From contig NZ_JRHH01000005.1 of NCBI RefSeq assembly GCF_000757385.1, forward strand, positions 248,001 to 312,000: a stretch of DNA of 64,000 bases, written 5' to 3'. Origin of the DNA: Flavobacterium aquatile LMG 4008 = ATCC 11947 (GTDB lineage: Bacteria > Bacteroidota > Bacteroidia > Flavobacteriales > Flavobacteriaceae). Shown one piece after another: positions 8,581 through 18,322 of the stretch (its first letter is position 1; the number at the start of each line of letters is the position of its first letter). The notes under the pieces are model-generated. The model saw nothing but the letters and a program-made list of their open reading frames with translations, was not told the DNA's origin and made no database searches. The position numbers and the translations under genes were made by a program.

Positions 8581-8661
8581 TAGGAGCTATTTCCTGCTTT
8601 ACGCTATATCTTTTCCTTTTTAAAGAAAAAAGAAAAAGGATGTCGCTTCAATCAGGGCTAG
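8581..8661 (+). repeat. Dispersed structured element, copy 1 (3' of sucA)
   Basis: Begins TAGGAGCTATTTCCTGC and ends CAATCAGGGCTAG, with an A/T-rich hairpin in the middle (TCCTTTTT pairing with AAAAAGGA). The outer part can pair CCTG with CAGG. It is one of seven copies in the window (see 11287, 25045, 28737, 52250, 57203, 62529). It separates sucA from odhB and may modulate read-through. Candidate for a Flavobacteria-specific structured RNA such as the flavo-1 motif; that identity is not verified. Confidence 0.6.
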
Positions 8662-8722
8662 AACATAGAAGTAACAACACGAATAATTTAAAATATAAAA
8701 TTCATCATTTAAAATAAATACA

Positions 8723-9949
8723 ATGATTTTAGAAATGAAAGTGCCTTCACCAGGCGAATCAATAAAAGAAGTAGAAATCGCAACTTGGTTAGTAAAAGAC
8801 GGCGATTATGTAGAAAAAGATCAAGCAATTGCTGAAGTAGATTCAGACAAAGCAACACTAGAATTACCTGCAGAAGCAAGCGGAATAATTACGCTAAAAG
8901 CAGAAGAAGGTGATGCAGTTGCTGTTGGTGCAGTAGTTTGTTTAATCGATACTGGCGCTGCAAAGCCAGCAGGTGATGCTCCAACTCCAGCAAAAGAAGA
9001 AGCAAAACCAGTTGCAGAAGCTCCAAAACCAGAAGCTCCAAAGGCGGCTCCAGTTGCAGAGAAGACTTATGCAGCAAGTACGCCATCTCCAGCAGCTAAA
9101 AAAATATTAGACGAAAAAAACATCAAACCTTCTGACGTTGTTGGAACTGGTAAAGATGGAAGAATTACTAAAGATGATGCTGTAAATGCAACACCATCAA
9201 TGGGAACTCCAACTGGTGGAAATCGTGGGTCAGAGAGAACTAAACTTTCAATGTTACGTCGTAAAGTAGCTGAAAGATTAGTTGCTGCTAAAAACGAAAC
9301 GGCTATGTTAACTACATTCAATGAAGTTAATATGACACCAATCAACTTAATTCGTAACGAGTACAAAGATGCTTTCAAAGCTAAACATAACGGATTAGGA
9401 TTAGGTTACATGTCATTTTTTACAAAAGCGGTTACAAGAGCTTTGGCTTTATTTCCTGATGTAAACTCAATGATTGACGGTGATTTTAAAACAGCTTACG
9501 ATTTCTGCGATATTTCAATTGCAGTTTCTGGACCAAAAGGTTTAATGGTTCCTGTTGTTCGCAACGCAGAAACATTATCTTTCCGTGGAATTGAGGCTGA
9601 AATTAAAAGACTTGCAATTAAATCTCGTGACGGTCAAATCACTGTTGATGATATGACTGGTGGAACATTCACAATTACAAATGGTGGTGTTTTCGGAAGT
9701 ATGTTATCTACTCCAATTATCAATCCTCCGCAATCAGGAATTTTAGGAATGCACAATATTATTGAGCGTCCAATTGCCGTAAATGGTAAAGTTGAAATTC
9801 ACCCAATGATGTACGTGGCACTTTCTTATGACCACAGAATTATTGATGGTCGTGAGTCTGTTGGTTTCTTAGTAGCTGTTAAAGAAGCATTAGAAAATCC
9901 ATTAGAATTATTGATGAATGGCGATGCTAAAAAAGCATTGGAACTATAG
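8723..9949 (+). CDS. odhB: 2-oxoglutarate dehydrogenase E2 (dihydrolipoyl succinyltransferase)
   Basis: Transfers the succinyl group to CoA in the 2-oxoglutarate dehydrogenase complex. The 408 residues show the full E2 layout: N-terminal lipoyl domain with the lipoylated Lys43 in [10 protein letters not shown]; an Ala/Pro/Glu-rich flexible linker (about 75-118); a peripheral subunit-binding domain ([14 protein letters not shown] to GRITKDDAV, about 122-155); and the catalytic acyltransferase domain ending in [16 protein letters not shown] with catalytic His371 and Asp375. It is the second gene of the sucA-odhB pair and ends with an intrinsic terminator at 9993-10023. Confidence 0.96.
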   Translation: MILEMKVPSPGESIKEVEIATWLVKDGDYVEKDQAIAEVDSDKATLELPAEASGIITLKAEEGDAVAVGAVVCLIDTGAAKPAGDAPTPAKEEAKPVAEAPKPEAPKAAPVAEKTYAASTPSPAAKKILDEKNIKPSDVVGTGKDGRITKDDAVNATPSMGTPTGGNRGSERTKLSMLRRKVAERLVAAKNETAMLTTFNEVNMTPINLIRNEYKDAFKAKHNGLGLGYMSFFTKAVTRALALFPDVNSMIDGDFKTAYDFCDISIAVSGPKGLMVPVVRNAETLSFRGIEAEIKRLAIKSRDGQITVDDMTGGTFTITNGGVFGSMLSTPIINPPQSGILGMHNIIERPIAVNGKVEIHPMMYVALSYDHRIIDGRESVGFLVAVKEALENPLELLMNGDAKKALEL

Positions 9950-9992
9950 TCAAAACCAATTTTTGTTAACACAGAAATTGTTTATATAAATT

Positions 9993-10023
9993 AAATCCCG
10001 AATGGAAATATCTATTCGGGATT
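9993..10023 (+). terminator. Intrinsic terminator of odhB
   Basis: Stem AAATCCCGAAT pairing with ATTCGGGATTT followed by a T-run, 43 bases after the odhB stop. A longer reading of the downstream MFS gene from 10002 would start inside this hairpin, which argues for the start at 10053. Confidence 0.85.
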
Positions 10024-10052
10024 TTTCGTTTATTTGTATCTCAATTATTTCT

Positions 10053-11264
10053 ATGAAAAAAAGTAAAAAGTCAGCAGCAATAGGTTTTATATTCATCACG
10101 ATGTTGATTGACATCACAGGTTGGGGAATTATAATTCCTGTAATTCCTAAGTTGATTAAAGAATTGATTCATGGAGATATTAGTGAAGCTGCTAAAATTG
10201 GTGGCTGGTTAACTTTTGCTTACGCAATAACACAATTTATTTTTGCACCATTAATAGGAAATCTAAGTGATAAATTTGGACGCCGACCAATTATTCTAAT
10301 TTCACTTTTTGCCTTTTCACTAGATTATTTACTGCTGGCATTTGCTCCAACTATAACTTGGTTATTTATTGGAAGAATAATTGCCGGAATTTCGGGCGCA
10401 AGTATCACAACAGCTTCTGCCTATATTGCCGATGTAAGTACGCACGAAAATAGAGCCAAAAACTTCGGAATGATTGGTGCAGCATTCGGACTTGGATTTA
10501 TAATTGGACCCGTAATTGGCGGACTTCTTGGTCAATATGGTTCGAGAGTGCCATTTTATGCAGCAGCCGTTTTATGTTTGCTAAATTTCCTTTACGGATA
10601 TTTTATTTTGCCCGAATCACTTTCTAAAGAGAACAGACGAGAATTTAATATTAAAAGAGCTAATCCCATTGGAGCATTTTTAAACTTAAAAAAGTATCCA
10701 CAGTTAATCGGATTGGTGATTTCAATTTTCTTATTGTATGTTGCTTCGCATGCGGTTCACAGTAATTGGAGTTATTTTACGATGTACAAATTCAATTGGG
10801 ATGAAAAAATGGTAGGAATTTCACTTGGAGTAATCGGACTTTTAGTTGGAATTGTTCAAGGTGGATTAATTCGCTGGATCAATCCAAAATTAGGAAATGA
10901 GAAGAGTATTTATGTTGGAATGGCTTTGTATACAATAGGAATGTTTTTGTTTGCAACAGCTACCCAAAGTTGGATGATGTTTGTGTTTTTAATTCCGTAT
11001 TGCCTTGGTGGAATTGCTGGTCCAGCGATGCAAGCCGTTATTTCTAGTCAGGTTCAAGCAAATGAACAAGGTGAAATTCAAGGAACACTTTCTAGTTTAA
11101 TGAGCGCATCGGCTATTGTTGGTCCGCCAATGATGAGTACCGTTTTCTATTTTTTCACTCATAAAGAAGCACCGTTTCAGTTTGCTGGCGCGCCATTTGT
11201 TTTGGGTGGATTTCTGATGTTTTTAAGTACGATTATTGCCTATTTTTCTTTTAGAAAAAGATAA
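10053..11264 (+). CDS. MFS transporter, TetA/TCR-like drug:H+ antiporter family
   Basis: Inner-membrane exporter of 403 residues with about 12 membrane segments. It carries the MFS motif A ([16 protein letters not shown]) after TM2, the [17 protein letters not shown]1 segment typical of the TetA/TCR branch, and motif C-like glycines in TM5 ([15 protein letters not shown]). In-frame ATG at 10002 is rejected because it lies in the odhB terminator; [12 protein letters not shown] at 10053 gives the normal N-terminus. The gene is single, preceded by a terminator and followed by a dispersed element. The substrate is unknown; similarity to tetracycline exporters alone does not show tetracycline resistance. 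Confidence 0.9.
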   Translation: MKKSKKSAAIGFIFITMLIDITGWGIIIPVIPKLIKELIHGDISEAAKIGGWLTFAYAITQFIFAPLIGNLSDKFGRRPIILISLFAFSLDYLLLAFAPTITWLFIGRIIAGISGASITTASAYIADVSTHENRAKNFGMIGAAFGLGFIIGPVIGGLLGQYGSRVPFYAAAVLCLLNFLYGYFILPESLSKENRREFNIKRANPIGAFLNLKKYPQLIGLVISIFLLYVASHAVHSNWSYFTMYKFNWDEKMVGISLGVIGLLVGIVQGGLIRWINPKLGNEKSIYVGMALYTIGMFLFATATQSWMMFVFLIPYCLGGIAGPAMQAVISSQVQANEQGEIQGTLSSLMSASAIVGPPMMSTVFYFFTHKEAPFQFAGAPFVLGGFLMFLSTIIAYFSFRKR

Positions 11265-11384
11265 TTTTACAAAAGACAATTACTATCTAGCCCTGATGCA
11301 AGGGAAAAGCTCCCGATTTTTATCGGGACTTTGGAAAGGCAGCAGGAAAAAGGATTGCAAAAATGCGCTTACCATTCGCTCCTA
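11264..11384 (-). repeat. Dispersed structured element, copy 2 (3' of retropepsin gene)
   Basis: Read on the minus strand it begins TAGGAGCGAATGG, 6 bases after the retropepsin stop codon, and ends CATCAGGGCTAG followed by the conserved extension (ATAGTAATTGTCTTTTGTAA). It contains a CCCGATAAAAATCGGG hairpin and the CCTG/CAGG outer pairing. Its core (11290-11347) is base-for-base identical to 62531-62588, so these two copies are recent relatives. It also separates the convergent MFS gene. Confidence 0.65.
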
Positions 11385-11390
11385 ATTCTT

Positions 11391-11828
11391 TTATTTCAAA
11401 TACAAACAATGGTTGTAATAATCGATAATTGCTTTTCCATTTAGCAAAATATCGGCGCCAATAATTCCGTGAACTGGTTTGGCTTTATGTTGAATGAGTG
11501 CCAAATTTACGTGGGTTAAATCGAAAATCACCAAGTGAAATTCGTTGTTTTTCCATTTGCCAAGTTGGAGTTTGTTGTCTTTTGCAAGTAGAGTTTCCAT
11601 GCCATTTGCGCCAGCTCCAGAAGCTTTGGTTTTGGATTTTCCAGCTTTTAATTGAAATAAACTGATGCTTTCAAATCCGACACAACTGTTGCTTGCGCCA
11701 GTATCGAGAATGAAACTTCCTTTAATTCCGTTGATGCGTGCTTTTATTAAAAGGTGTTGCGTTTTGGAAACTTTGAAATTTATTTTTTTATATTTTTCTT
11801 TTTTAAGAATCTCTTGGAACTTTTTCAT
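11391..11828 (-). CDS. Retropepsin-like aspartic protease (clan AA)
   Basis: A single-domain aspartic protease of 145 residues; retropepsins act as dimers with one Asp per subunit. Visible: catalytic motif ILDTGASNSCVG with Asp42, the flap-region glycine-rich stretch (SGAGANGME, about 71-79), and the C-terminal hydrophobic-hydrophobic-Gly motif (VHGIIGADIL, about 118-127). There is no signal peptide, so it should act in the cytoplasm. Its first 26 bases overlap the end of the CHAT-TPR gene in another frame, so the two are translationally linked. The cytoplasmic C-terminal tail of that membrane protein is a possible substrate, which is inference only. Confidence 0.87.
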   Translation of the reverse strand: MKKFQEILKKEKYKKINFKVSKTQHLLIKARINGIKGSFILDTGASNSCVGFESISLFQLKAGKSKTKASGAGANGMETLLAKDNKLQLGKWKNNEFHLVIFDLTHVNLALIQHKAKPVHGIIGADILLNGKAIIDYYNHCLYLK

Positions 11829-14439
11829 AGTTTATTTGTTTTCTTCTTCGTCGAATGAACAAAAATAGCGAAACTAAAGCAAAAACAACTACGCATCCGA
11901 TAATTGAAATCCACAAAAAATTATTGTTTGCAGATTGATTTTCTAATGATCCATAATAAACGAATGATGCCCAATAATAAGGCGATTTTTTAGCATTGGA
12001 AATGGTTTCATCATTTAAAAAATCGAGTTTGGCTTGATGGTTGGATTCGAAAAAAGAATTACCTTTTTTTACCTTTTTATAAAATTTTTCCATTAAAACC
12101 GAAGTGGTAAAATCGTTTACCTTCCAAAGTGAAAATAGTAAATTTTGTGCTCCAGCAAACTGAAATCCGCGTGCCACACTCATTGCGCCTTCTGATTTGT
12201 AGAGCTTTCCAATTCCGGTTTCACAGGCAGATAAAACTACTAAATTGGGATTTAAATTTAGATTATAAAGTTCAGAATAAAGAATTTCTTGATCTATAAA
12301 TCGAATGCTTGCGGGTTCAATTATATCGCCAGATGACGCGTGTGTAGAAAGATGAATGATTGAATAATTTTCAGCATTTTTTTTGAAATTTTCGAAAGAG
12401 GCTTCTTGTTTATCTAAGTATTTTCCTGAGAAATTGGCTTGTAAATTTTTGAGTTCATTTTTGGAGAAAGCCAGTTCTAAGTTGGAGTTTTCAAATAGTG
12501 GAAAAACACCTAAAATGGTTTCTTTTTTGTGGTAAAATGGAATTGAGTTCAAGTAAAAATCTGCCGAATTGCTGTATCCAATTTTGAAATCATTTAATAG
12601 ATAACTCATTTTAGCAAAATTTGTAGTCTTACTTTCTTTCGTAATTAAAGCCTCAAAAGGCAAAAATGTTAGCAAGCCATCGGGAATGATGATGAGGTTT
12701 TTGTGGTTTGACTTTTTAGGAAGTTGTAATGTTTGGTACAATAAAAAACTTGATGTATTATATTTAGAAATCGACTTTGCAATCTTCTCACTATCTGAAA
12801 AATAGTCTAGGAATGAAACGATTTTAGAATTTGTATTGTCAGTTTTTATAGAGCTTAATTTTATCGAATTGTTTTCAATTGTAAAAATATAGACATTTTC
12901 AATTCCCATAAAATATTCCACCAAAACGGCATTTTCTTTTTCTAATTTAAAATATAAATCGGCTAAATTCAAATCTTTTTCTGATGTTTTTGCTCTTTTA
13001 TTTTGTTTCGATTTTAACAAAAGCATCAACTCGTTTTGTTTTTTAATGGCTTCGTTGATAATTGAAATATCGGCTCGATCTGATTTTTGTTGTTCTTTAA
13101 TAATGGTTGTATTCCAGTTTTGAAGTTGTTCTGTAATTAGTTTTTCTTCTCGAGAAAAATTCTTTTTATCAAAAAACGATTGTTTTAAAACAGCCGATTT
13201 TGTTTTTTCTGAAAGTAAAAAGGCACTTTCTAAGTGACTAATTTTAGCTTCGCTCAGTTCGCCTTTGGCTCGGGTCTTTTCTCTTTGATATAATGAATTG
13301 TAAATTTCGATACATTTCTCAGTGCGATTTCGGTTTCTAATTTGCGTGATGATTTTCGAATTTTCATACACCAAAAGCAATTGTAATAATTCTTCAATAT
13401 GAAACGATAGCGCATAACTTTCGAGTGCTTTTTTGGGCTTATTTTGGGTTAAAAATAATTTTGCTTGCAAGTCGAATGCATCCAACAATGTGGTTTCGGC
13501 ATAAAGGGAATTGGCTTTTGGAAGAATAGATTTAGAACTTGAATAACTCGGAATTAAAGTTTTGAAAACACGATTTACAGCATTTTTAGATTCAATAATT
13601 TGGTCGTTTTGAAAGAATAAAAAAGCTTCGTCATAATAGAGTTTTGCAATCGAACGTGACGAATTATTTTTGTTTTTTAGAAAGGTTTCTTTTGCTTGTT
13701 CGAATAATTGTAAGTTGTTATTTAGCAGTGCTAAATTTCTATAAGCATTTGATAATGATTCATTTTCATTTGAATTTTTCAGAAGATTTATTGAAATTTT
13801 ATAGCTAGTTGCTGCTTTTTGATTGTTGTTGGAAGCCAAATAATTATTTCCTAAATTATTCCATAACATACCTTTTTGCGTATTTGATAATTTTTCAGAA
13901 GCAATGGTTTTTTCTAGTAAATTGACAGCATCTAAATGTTTTCCAGAATACTGATAAACATTTGATAAATTAAGAATTGAAGCAAATTTTTGTTGCTGAT
14001 TATTTTCAAGATTGGCTATGAAATAATACTGTTTTATTACATTTTCGGCATTTTCATAATCGCCAATAATGGTGTATAAATTTCCTAAAGGTTTTAAACA
14101 AGATTCAGTAATATCATAATTAGACAACTTATTTTTTTGAAACAATTGCCAAGCTTTTTCATAACTTTTTATCGCTTTTTGTGTCTGTCCAAATAGGTTT
14201 TGATAATACGCTTTATTGCAATTTAAAATCACAAATGCTAAAAGTTCTGGTTTATTTTTTGTCACATCCAGCGCAGTCGAGATGCTTCTTTCAAACGACT
14301 CTAATTTTCTTAAGGACTCTTCATTTGGATTGGCTACTAATTTATCAATGGCAACATAGATTTTTTCTTCTAATGGCAAAGCCTTACTTTGTGAAAAAGC
14401 AAGTTGCGTGAGTAGAAATAGAATAAATAGTTTTCGCAT
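11803..14439 (-). CDS. CHAT-domain tetratricopeptide protein, membrane anchored (caspase-like protease)
   Basis: 878 residues in the order: signal peptide (MRKLFILFLLTQLAFSQ); TPR-like helical repeats (about 25-380); a coiled region (about 380-480); CHAT caspase-like protease domain (about 560-830) with the predicted catalytic His in HLSTHASSG (about 700) and Cys in VVLSACETGIG (739), both intact; a C-terminal membrane segment (about 841-862); and a basic tail (RRRRKQINYEK). The topology implies a periplasmic TPR/CHAT part and a short cytoplasmic tail. It lies 33 bases after the PKD/barrel gene and overlaps the retropepsin gene by 26 bases, so the three form an operon. The substrate is unknown. 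CHAT-TPR proteins in Bacteroidota are often near sigma factors, as here, but this one has not been tied to a pathway. Confidence 0.9.
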   Translation of the reverse strand: MRKLFILFLLTQLAFSQSKALPLEEKIYVAIDKLVANPNEESLRKLESFERSISTALDVTKNKPELLAFVILNCNKAYYQNLFGQTQKAIKSYEKAWQLFQKNKLSNYDITESCLKPLGNLYTIIGDYENAENVIKQYYFIANLENNQQQKFASILNLSNVYQYSGKHLDAVNLLEKTIASEKLSNTQKGMLWNNLGNNYLASNNNQKAATSYKISINLLKNSNENESLSNAYRNLALLNNNLQLFEQAKETFLKNKNNSSRSIAKLYYDEAFLFFQNDQIIESKNAVNRVFKTLIPSYSSSKSILPKANSLYAETTLLDAFDLQAKLFLTQNKPKKALESYALSFHIEELLQLLLVYENSKIITQIRNRNRTEKCIEIYNSLYQREKTRAKGELSEAKISHLESAFLLSEKTKSAVLKQSFFDKKNFSREEKLITEQLQNWNTTIIKEQQKSDRADISIINEAIKKQNELMLLLKSKQNKRAKTSEKDLNLADLYFKLEKENAVLVEYFMGIENVYIFTIENNSIKLSSIKTDNTNSKIVSFLDYFSDSEKIAKSISKYNTSSFLLYQTLQLPKKSNHKNLIIIPDGLLTFLPFEALITKESKTTNFAKMSYLLNDFKIGYSNSADFYLNSIPFYHKKETILGVFPLFENSNLELAFSKNELKNLQANFSGKYLDKQEASFENFKKNAENYSIIHLSTHASSGDIIEPASIRFIDQEILYSELYNLNLNPNLVVLSACETGIGKLYKSEGAMSVARGFQFAGAQNLLFSLWKVNDFTTSVLMEKFYKKVKKGNSFFESNHQAKLDFLNDETISNAKKSPYYWASFVYYGSLENQSANNNFLWISIIGCVVVFALVSLFLFIRRRRKQINYEKVPRDS

Positions 14440-14472
14440 AAAATCTTAATACTTAATACTCAAATCTTAATA

Positions 14473-16479
14473 CTAAAACTTCCAAATACCATAAAATTGC
14501 CAGTAACTAAAATCTTTTTCAAAGTTGGCGTAATAACGAATTCCAACGCTTGGACCAATTCTTGCAAAACCAAAAGTAACATCGGCAAAAACACTGGTTT
14601 GCATTTTTTCAAAAGCTTTTGTTTTAAAAGATTCCGATGAATCTTCTCTCAAAGAAGTGATTTCATTGCCTGGTCTTGGCGGCGTTGTTGCATCAAAAAT
14701 GGGTTCATAATAACGTTTAGTTCGAGTATTTTCTGTTGTTTGATTTAATAAAACCGAAAATTGTGGTCCAACGCCAACACCAATATAATTGTTTAAATTA
14801 TATCGCAATGAAATTGGAACAACATCGGCAGAATTTCTCGTAAATGTTGTTGATGTTGTGGTTTGTGTGAATCCAATGTCGAGTACAGTTCCGTTGTTTA
14901 TGACTATTGGTGGCGTAAAATTTTCAAGCTCGAACGGAGTTTGTGATGTCGAAGTTCCGCTTTCTAATCGGCTGTAATACAATTCGGATTGCCAGTAGAA
15001 TTTATAGGATTTGTAAGGCGAAATTGTTGCACCAAGAAAGTAACTTTTTGATCCTTTTTGGTCTGGAAATAAATTGTAACCTGTTCTTACTCCAACAGAA
15101 GTTCCAGGTCTAAATCTAGTTACAGCGTAATTGGTAATTACGGGTTCGTTTTTGTCAAAAATAATGGCTGTTCGGCTTCTGGTTTTTTGTTTGTGAAAAT
15201 CTTTGGCAAATTTCATTGTGTATTTTACAAAGCCTTTGGTAGAATCTTTTTCGGTAACATTTTTTTGATTGCTTCCCGGAATGTAAATGTTTTTAAAAGT
15301 AAAATGAATTTGTTTTTGTTTAATTAAGGTATCCAAACAACTGTAATTTACTTCTTCATCTTTTGGACAAATGGGACATTTCGGATAACTATCAACTATT
15401 TTTAAAGTTTTTTTATCGAACATATCTGGAATGTCGGTTTCCAATCGAATCATTCTCGCCGGACCTTCACCATCGTTTTGAAAACGTGTTTTGAAATTTA
15501 GGGTTTTCAATCTTACGATTCTATAATTCATAAAAGTTCCGTTGCTCGACATTTTATTTGGATCATGTGACGTTACAATTTCCATTTCGAGGGTTTTCTT
15601 TTTGTAGTTTTTATAATTTCTATCAGGAACATAAACGCCTCGCATTTTAACCGTTGCGCTTGTGTCTTTAATCATTTCTGGTGTGGTTTTGAAAGTCATA
15701 AAAACATTGCGAGTTTCTTTCGGATTCATTTCGTCAAACTCAAATACTTTCGAATCTGTAAATAAACTTTTGCATTGAGCAAGAGTAACATCCAAGTCTT
15801 CTTCTGCATCGAAAGTGTCTGTTAACGGCGGAGTACCATTTGCGGAAGCGTAATTTTCGAATGAATTATTAAAGTCTCCCACCATCGCAATTCCGTTTTC
15901 CATAATTTCTCTTTCACCAAAGTGAGTTCGAGTTTCTAGTAATTCGAAATTTTTATTTTTGAATTCTTTGTCGTTGTAAAATAAATACAGTTTGCCATTA
16001 GCGACATAATCTAAAAGATTTTGATAACTAACCACAATCACCAATTCTTCCTCTGGAACTGGTTCGCGATTGTTAAAGATTTTTAAAGAAATACTATCCA
16101 ATAATGATGCGATTTCGGTGTAATTAGTGTCGGAAATTTCGTTGATAGCAACAGTTTTTGGTCGGGTTTTAGGTGGTTTTCCATTATCGTAATTGTTGGT
16201 AACAGATAAATTTACTTTGTAATCGCCTTTCTTTTTGTAAACTTTTTTAGGTTCGATTTCTTTGCTGTAACTGCCATCGCCCATTTCCCAAAAATAACTG
16301 TAATTGGCTTTTGGAGCGCCAGCAATTTGAATTAATGGCGGTGTTTGGGGTTTAAATGAGACTAGATTTCCTTTTTTATCATAACCAATTGTAGCTCTTC
16401 GGGTTATGGTATCTTTTACTTTTGTTTGCGAAAAGGAAAATGTAGTTGCTAAAATAGCAAGTAAAACTAATTTTCTCAT
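14473..16479 (-). CDS. PKD-domain protein with C-terminal outer-membrane beta-barrel
   Basis: 668 residues. A signal peptide (MRKLVLLAILATTFSFSQ) is followed by a PKD domain (about 40-110; FWEMGDGSYSKE and GDYKVNLSVTN are its hallmarks). A central region has an alpha/beta-fold repeat of the kind often next to sorting domains (SHDPNKMSSNG, FQNDGEGPA, about 300-450). The last ~190 residues are aromatic/glycine alternating strands ending SYWQFYGIWKF, typical of an outer-membrane barrel. A CPICPKDEE cysteine pair lies in the middle. The in-frame TTG two codons earlier (16485) is less likely than this ATG. It is the first gene of the operon with the CHAT and retropepsin genes. It plausibly is a surface sensor or anchor; that is inference. 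Confidence 0.82.
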   Translation of the reverse strand: MRKLVLLAILATTFSFSQTKVKDTITRRATIGYDKKGNLVSFKPQTPPLIQIAGAPKANYSYFWEMGDGSYSKEIEPKKVYKKKGDYKVNLSVTNNYDNGKPPKTRPKTVAINEISDTNYTEIASLLDSISLKIFNNREPVPEEELVIVVSYQNLLDYVANGKLYLFYNDKEFKNKNFELLETRTHFGEREIMENGIAMVGDFNNSFENYASANGTPPLTDTFDAEEDLDVTLAQCKSLFTDSKVFEFDEMNPKETRNVFMTFKTTPEMIKDTSATVKMRGVYVPDRNYKNYKKKTLEMEIVTSHDPNKMSSNGTFMNYRIVRLKTLNFKTRFQNDGEGPARMIRLETDIPDMFDKKTLKIVDSYPKCPICPKDEEVNYSCLDTLIKQKQIHFTFKNIYIPGSNQKNVTEKDSTKGFVKYTMKFAKDFHKQKTRSRTAIIFDKNEPVITNYAVTRFRPGTSVGVRTGYNLFPDQKGSKSYFLGATISPYKSYKFYWQSELYYSRLESGTSTSQTPFELENFTPPIVINNGTVLDIGFTQTTTSTTFTRNSADVVPISLRYNLNNYIGVGVGPQFSVLLNQTTENTRTKRYYEPIFDATTPPRPGNEITSLREDSSESFKTKAFEKMQTSVFADVTFGFARIGPSVGIRYYANFEKDFSYWQFYGIWKF

Positions 16480-16510
16480 AATCAAAGGGTTTTGGTTAGG
16501 TTATATAAAA

Positions 16511-16545
16511 GTAAGAAAAAGTGACGAACTAGCCGTCACTTTCTC
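16511..16545 (-). terminator. Intrinsic terminator after the lipoprotein gene at 16578
   Basis: On the minus strand AAGTGACG pairs with CGTCACTT around a 7-base loop and is followed by TTTTTC. It ends the lipoprotein transcript about 35 bases after its stop, so the PKD-CHAT-retropepsin operon needs its own promoter. A TACTTTTA sequence just downstream is a one-mismatch -7 candidate. Confidence 0.7.
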
Positions 16546-16577
16546 TAAAAACTAAATTAACCTTTTTCATAATTTTG

Positions 16578-17561
16578 TTATGGTAGCGCATTTATAGCAG
16601 CTACTAATTGGGCTTGGCTTCCAACTGTTGTTTCGGATAATGTGAAAGTATAAACATCATCGGCAGCAATAGTAACACCTTTTATAGCATAACGCCATTG
16701 ACCATCTTCTTCGGTTACAAAAATAACGTGGCATTCTAAACCAATTGGAATTTGACCGTAATGTTCAGAGAACTGATTAGTTGCATCATTGTAAGTATCT
16801 AATTTTGCTAAAGTACTTGCTTCACCATCATAATGTAAGTAAACCGCACTGTTTTCAAAATCGTATCCATTTGGAGCTTCGGCTAAAATCATAGTTCTTG
16901 GTCTTGGGTCGCTGTAAAAACGATCTACATTTGTCCATCCAAAACTATCGAAGAAAGCATAATAAGGTGCATTTACTCCAGTTCCTTCAACGAAAACTCC
17001 GCCTTGTCCTGCAGGATTTTGTTCTTGTTCGTCCCATTCTAGATTTCCATCTTCGTCTATAGTTCCGTCCCAAAGTGTCATTCCAGTATCGGCACCGCCA
17101 GTTAATGTTGATGGAATTAACAATTGCATTGGGCAAGTTATGTCTAAATCAACTCCGCCTTGCGATGCGTTGATGTAAAATTCTCCTCCAGAAACTAATA
17201 ATGTCATGTCGCCGTTAGGCATTCTTCCCATTGTAGTTTTGTCAGTTACAAGCATGTTTCCAGCATCGAATAATTCTACATATTCAATAGCAACACTTCC
17301 AGTTACAGGATTTCCGTTTTTTAATAAGCAGTTACCATTGATGCTAAATTGTACGCCTTTATCTGATGTAAAAGTGGTTACGCCATCTTCTGCAACTAAA
17401 GTAAAGTTTTGCGTAAGGTTGTCTAATGCTGTTTGTCTAACATTGTCAAATTCAGCTGCACTTGGAGCTTGATTTCCTTCTACAGGATTGTCGTCTGAAC
17501 AACTTACAAATGCTAATGTAGCTAATACTACTAATCCGATGTTTTTAAAATTTGTTTTCAT
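16578..17561 (-). CDS. Surface/periplasmic lipoprotein of unknown function
   Basis: 327 residues with a lipoprotein signal (MKTNFKNIGLVVLATLAFVSC, lipid-modified Cys at 21) and the acidic SDDNP sequence after it, which in Bacteroidota often marks surface-exposed lipoproteins. The body is Gly/Thr/acid-rich and predicted to be beta. I do not recognise a named domain. The promoter region holds motif copy 1 (17636-17666), shared with the next two genes and attributed to the neighbouring sigma factor. The start region (AGAAATCATGAAAACAA) is shared with the genes at 18290 and 18811. A terminator follows at 16511-16545. Confidence 0.82.
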   Translation of the reverse strand: MKTNFKNIGLVVLATLAFVSCSDDNPVEGNQAPSAAEFDNVRQTALDNLTQNFTLVAEDGVTTFTSDKGVQFSINGNCLLKNGNPVTGSVAIEYVELFDAGNMLVTDKTTMGRMPNGDMTLLVSGGEFYINASQGGVDLDITCPMQLLIPSTLTGGADTGMTLWDGTIDEDGNLEWDEQEQNPAGQGGVFVEGTGVNAPYYAFFDSFGWTNVDRFYSDPRPRTMILAEAPNGYDFENSAVYLHYDGEASTLAKLDTYNDATNQFSEHYGQIPIGLECHVIFVTEEDGQWRYAIKGVTIAADDVYTFTLSETTVGSQAQLVAAINALP

Positions 17562-17635
17562 GATTTCTGTTTTTTAAGATGCAAAAACTTAAGTGTGTTT
17601 GCGTTGATTATTAAATTTACTTTTGTTTTATATTA

Positions 17636-17666
17636 TTATATCAACTGAATTTTAATTTTGTTACCC
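17636..17666 (-). promoter_or_regulatory. Putative alternative-sigma promoter, motif copy 1
   Basis: Minus-strand GGGTAAC (17660-17666), 15 bases, then TTGATATAA (17636-17644), about 75 bases upstream of the lipoprotein gene at 17561. The element matches the other four copies in both halves and in spacing. Confidence 0.7.
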
Positions 17667-17690
17667 TAGTTTTAATTTTTTTTTCATCTA

Positions 17691-18290
17691 CTAGTAATAA
17701 GCAAAGTCAATGTAAGGAATTCCCATGTTTACAAGCGGACCACCATTTTGATAAAAATTGGCTCCAGTAATAGTCATGATTCCAAAGTTTTGTGGAAAAC
17801 TAACCAATGCACCAGGCTGATTTACAACTCGACCTATAATGTTTCCAAAATTATTTGAGGCATTTGCTACAAGAATTGTTCTTCTTATTTTATACGGTTG
17901 ATTGGCAACGATTAAGGTTGGAGTTACCGTCACATAACTTGTATTCGCTGATGAAAAAACGTGATTTCCAGAATAAATAACGGTGTTGGTATTTACATCT
18001 ACAATTTCCATCAGATAAGGAACGGCGGCAACGGCTGGTTGACTTTGATAACCAATACTACAAATGGTTTTGGTTTGAGAAAGAGTAAAAGTATATTCGT
18101 GAATTTCAGTATCAAATGTATTGGTGTTTTGATGTCCAGGAAGTGCAACCACGTTGGTGTACAATTGATTGAAAATAGTGTTGGTGGAGTTACATGGTGG
18201 AACTGGAATTGGATTTGTTCCGTTAGAGCAACTGCTAATTATTATTCCTAATATGAATAATGTTACGATGTTTTTTAGTGTTGTTTTCAT
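17691..18290 (-). CDS. Lipoprotein of unknown function
   Basis: 199 residues with a lipoprotein signal (MKTTLKNIVTLFILGIIISSC, Cys at 21) followed by a Pro-rich stretch (NGTNPIPVPPCNS). The rest is predicted beta-sandwich-like with regular Thr/Val strands (TFTLSQTKTICSIGYQSQ, YLMEIVDVNTNTVIYSG, PYKIRRTILVANAS). No family recognised. Its N-terminus and the bases around the start codon resemble those of the genes at 17561 and 18811. It has motif copy 2 33 bases upstream, so it is a separate transcription unit rather than the second gene of an operon. Confidence 0.8.
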   Translation of the reverse strand: MKTTLKNIVTLFILGIIISSCSNGTNPIPVPPCNSTNTIFNQLYTNVVALPGHQNTNTFDTEIHEYTFTLSQTKTICSIGYQSQPAVAAVPYLMEIVDVNTNTVIYSGNHVFSSANTSYVTVTPTLIVANQPYKIRRTILVANASNNFGNIIGRVVNQPGALVSFPQNFGIMTITGANFYQNGGPLVNMGIPYIDFAYY

Positions 18291-18322
18291 GATTTCTGAG
18301 TTTTTAAATGTTATTTATAATG

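Noticed and set aside
8889-9086. Leu/Gln-rich minus-strand open frame inside odhB
   Set aside because: It is the antisense of the Ala/Pro/Glu-rich linker of E2; composition is a by-product of the repetitive linker codons.
10002-10052. Upstream extension of the MFS gene starting at ATG 10002
   Set aside because: These bases form the odhB terminator hairpin (9993-10023); the normal MFS N-terminus starts at 10053.
10053-11264. Calling the MFS gene a tetracycline resistance gene
   Set aside because: Only the general TCR-type layout is visible; substrate specificity cannot be read from sequence and the gene sits in a housekeeping context.
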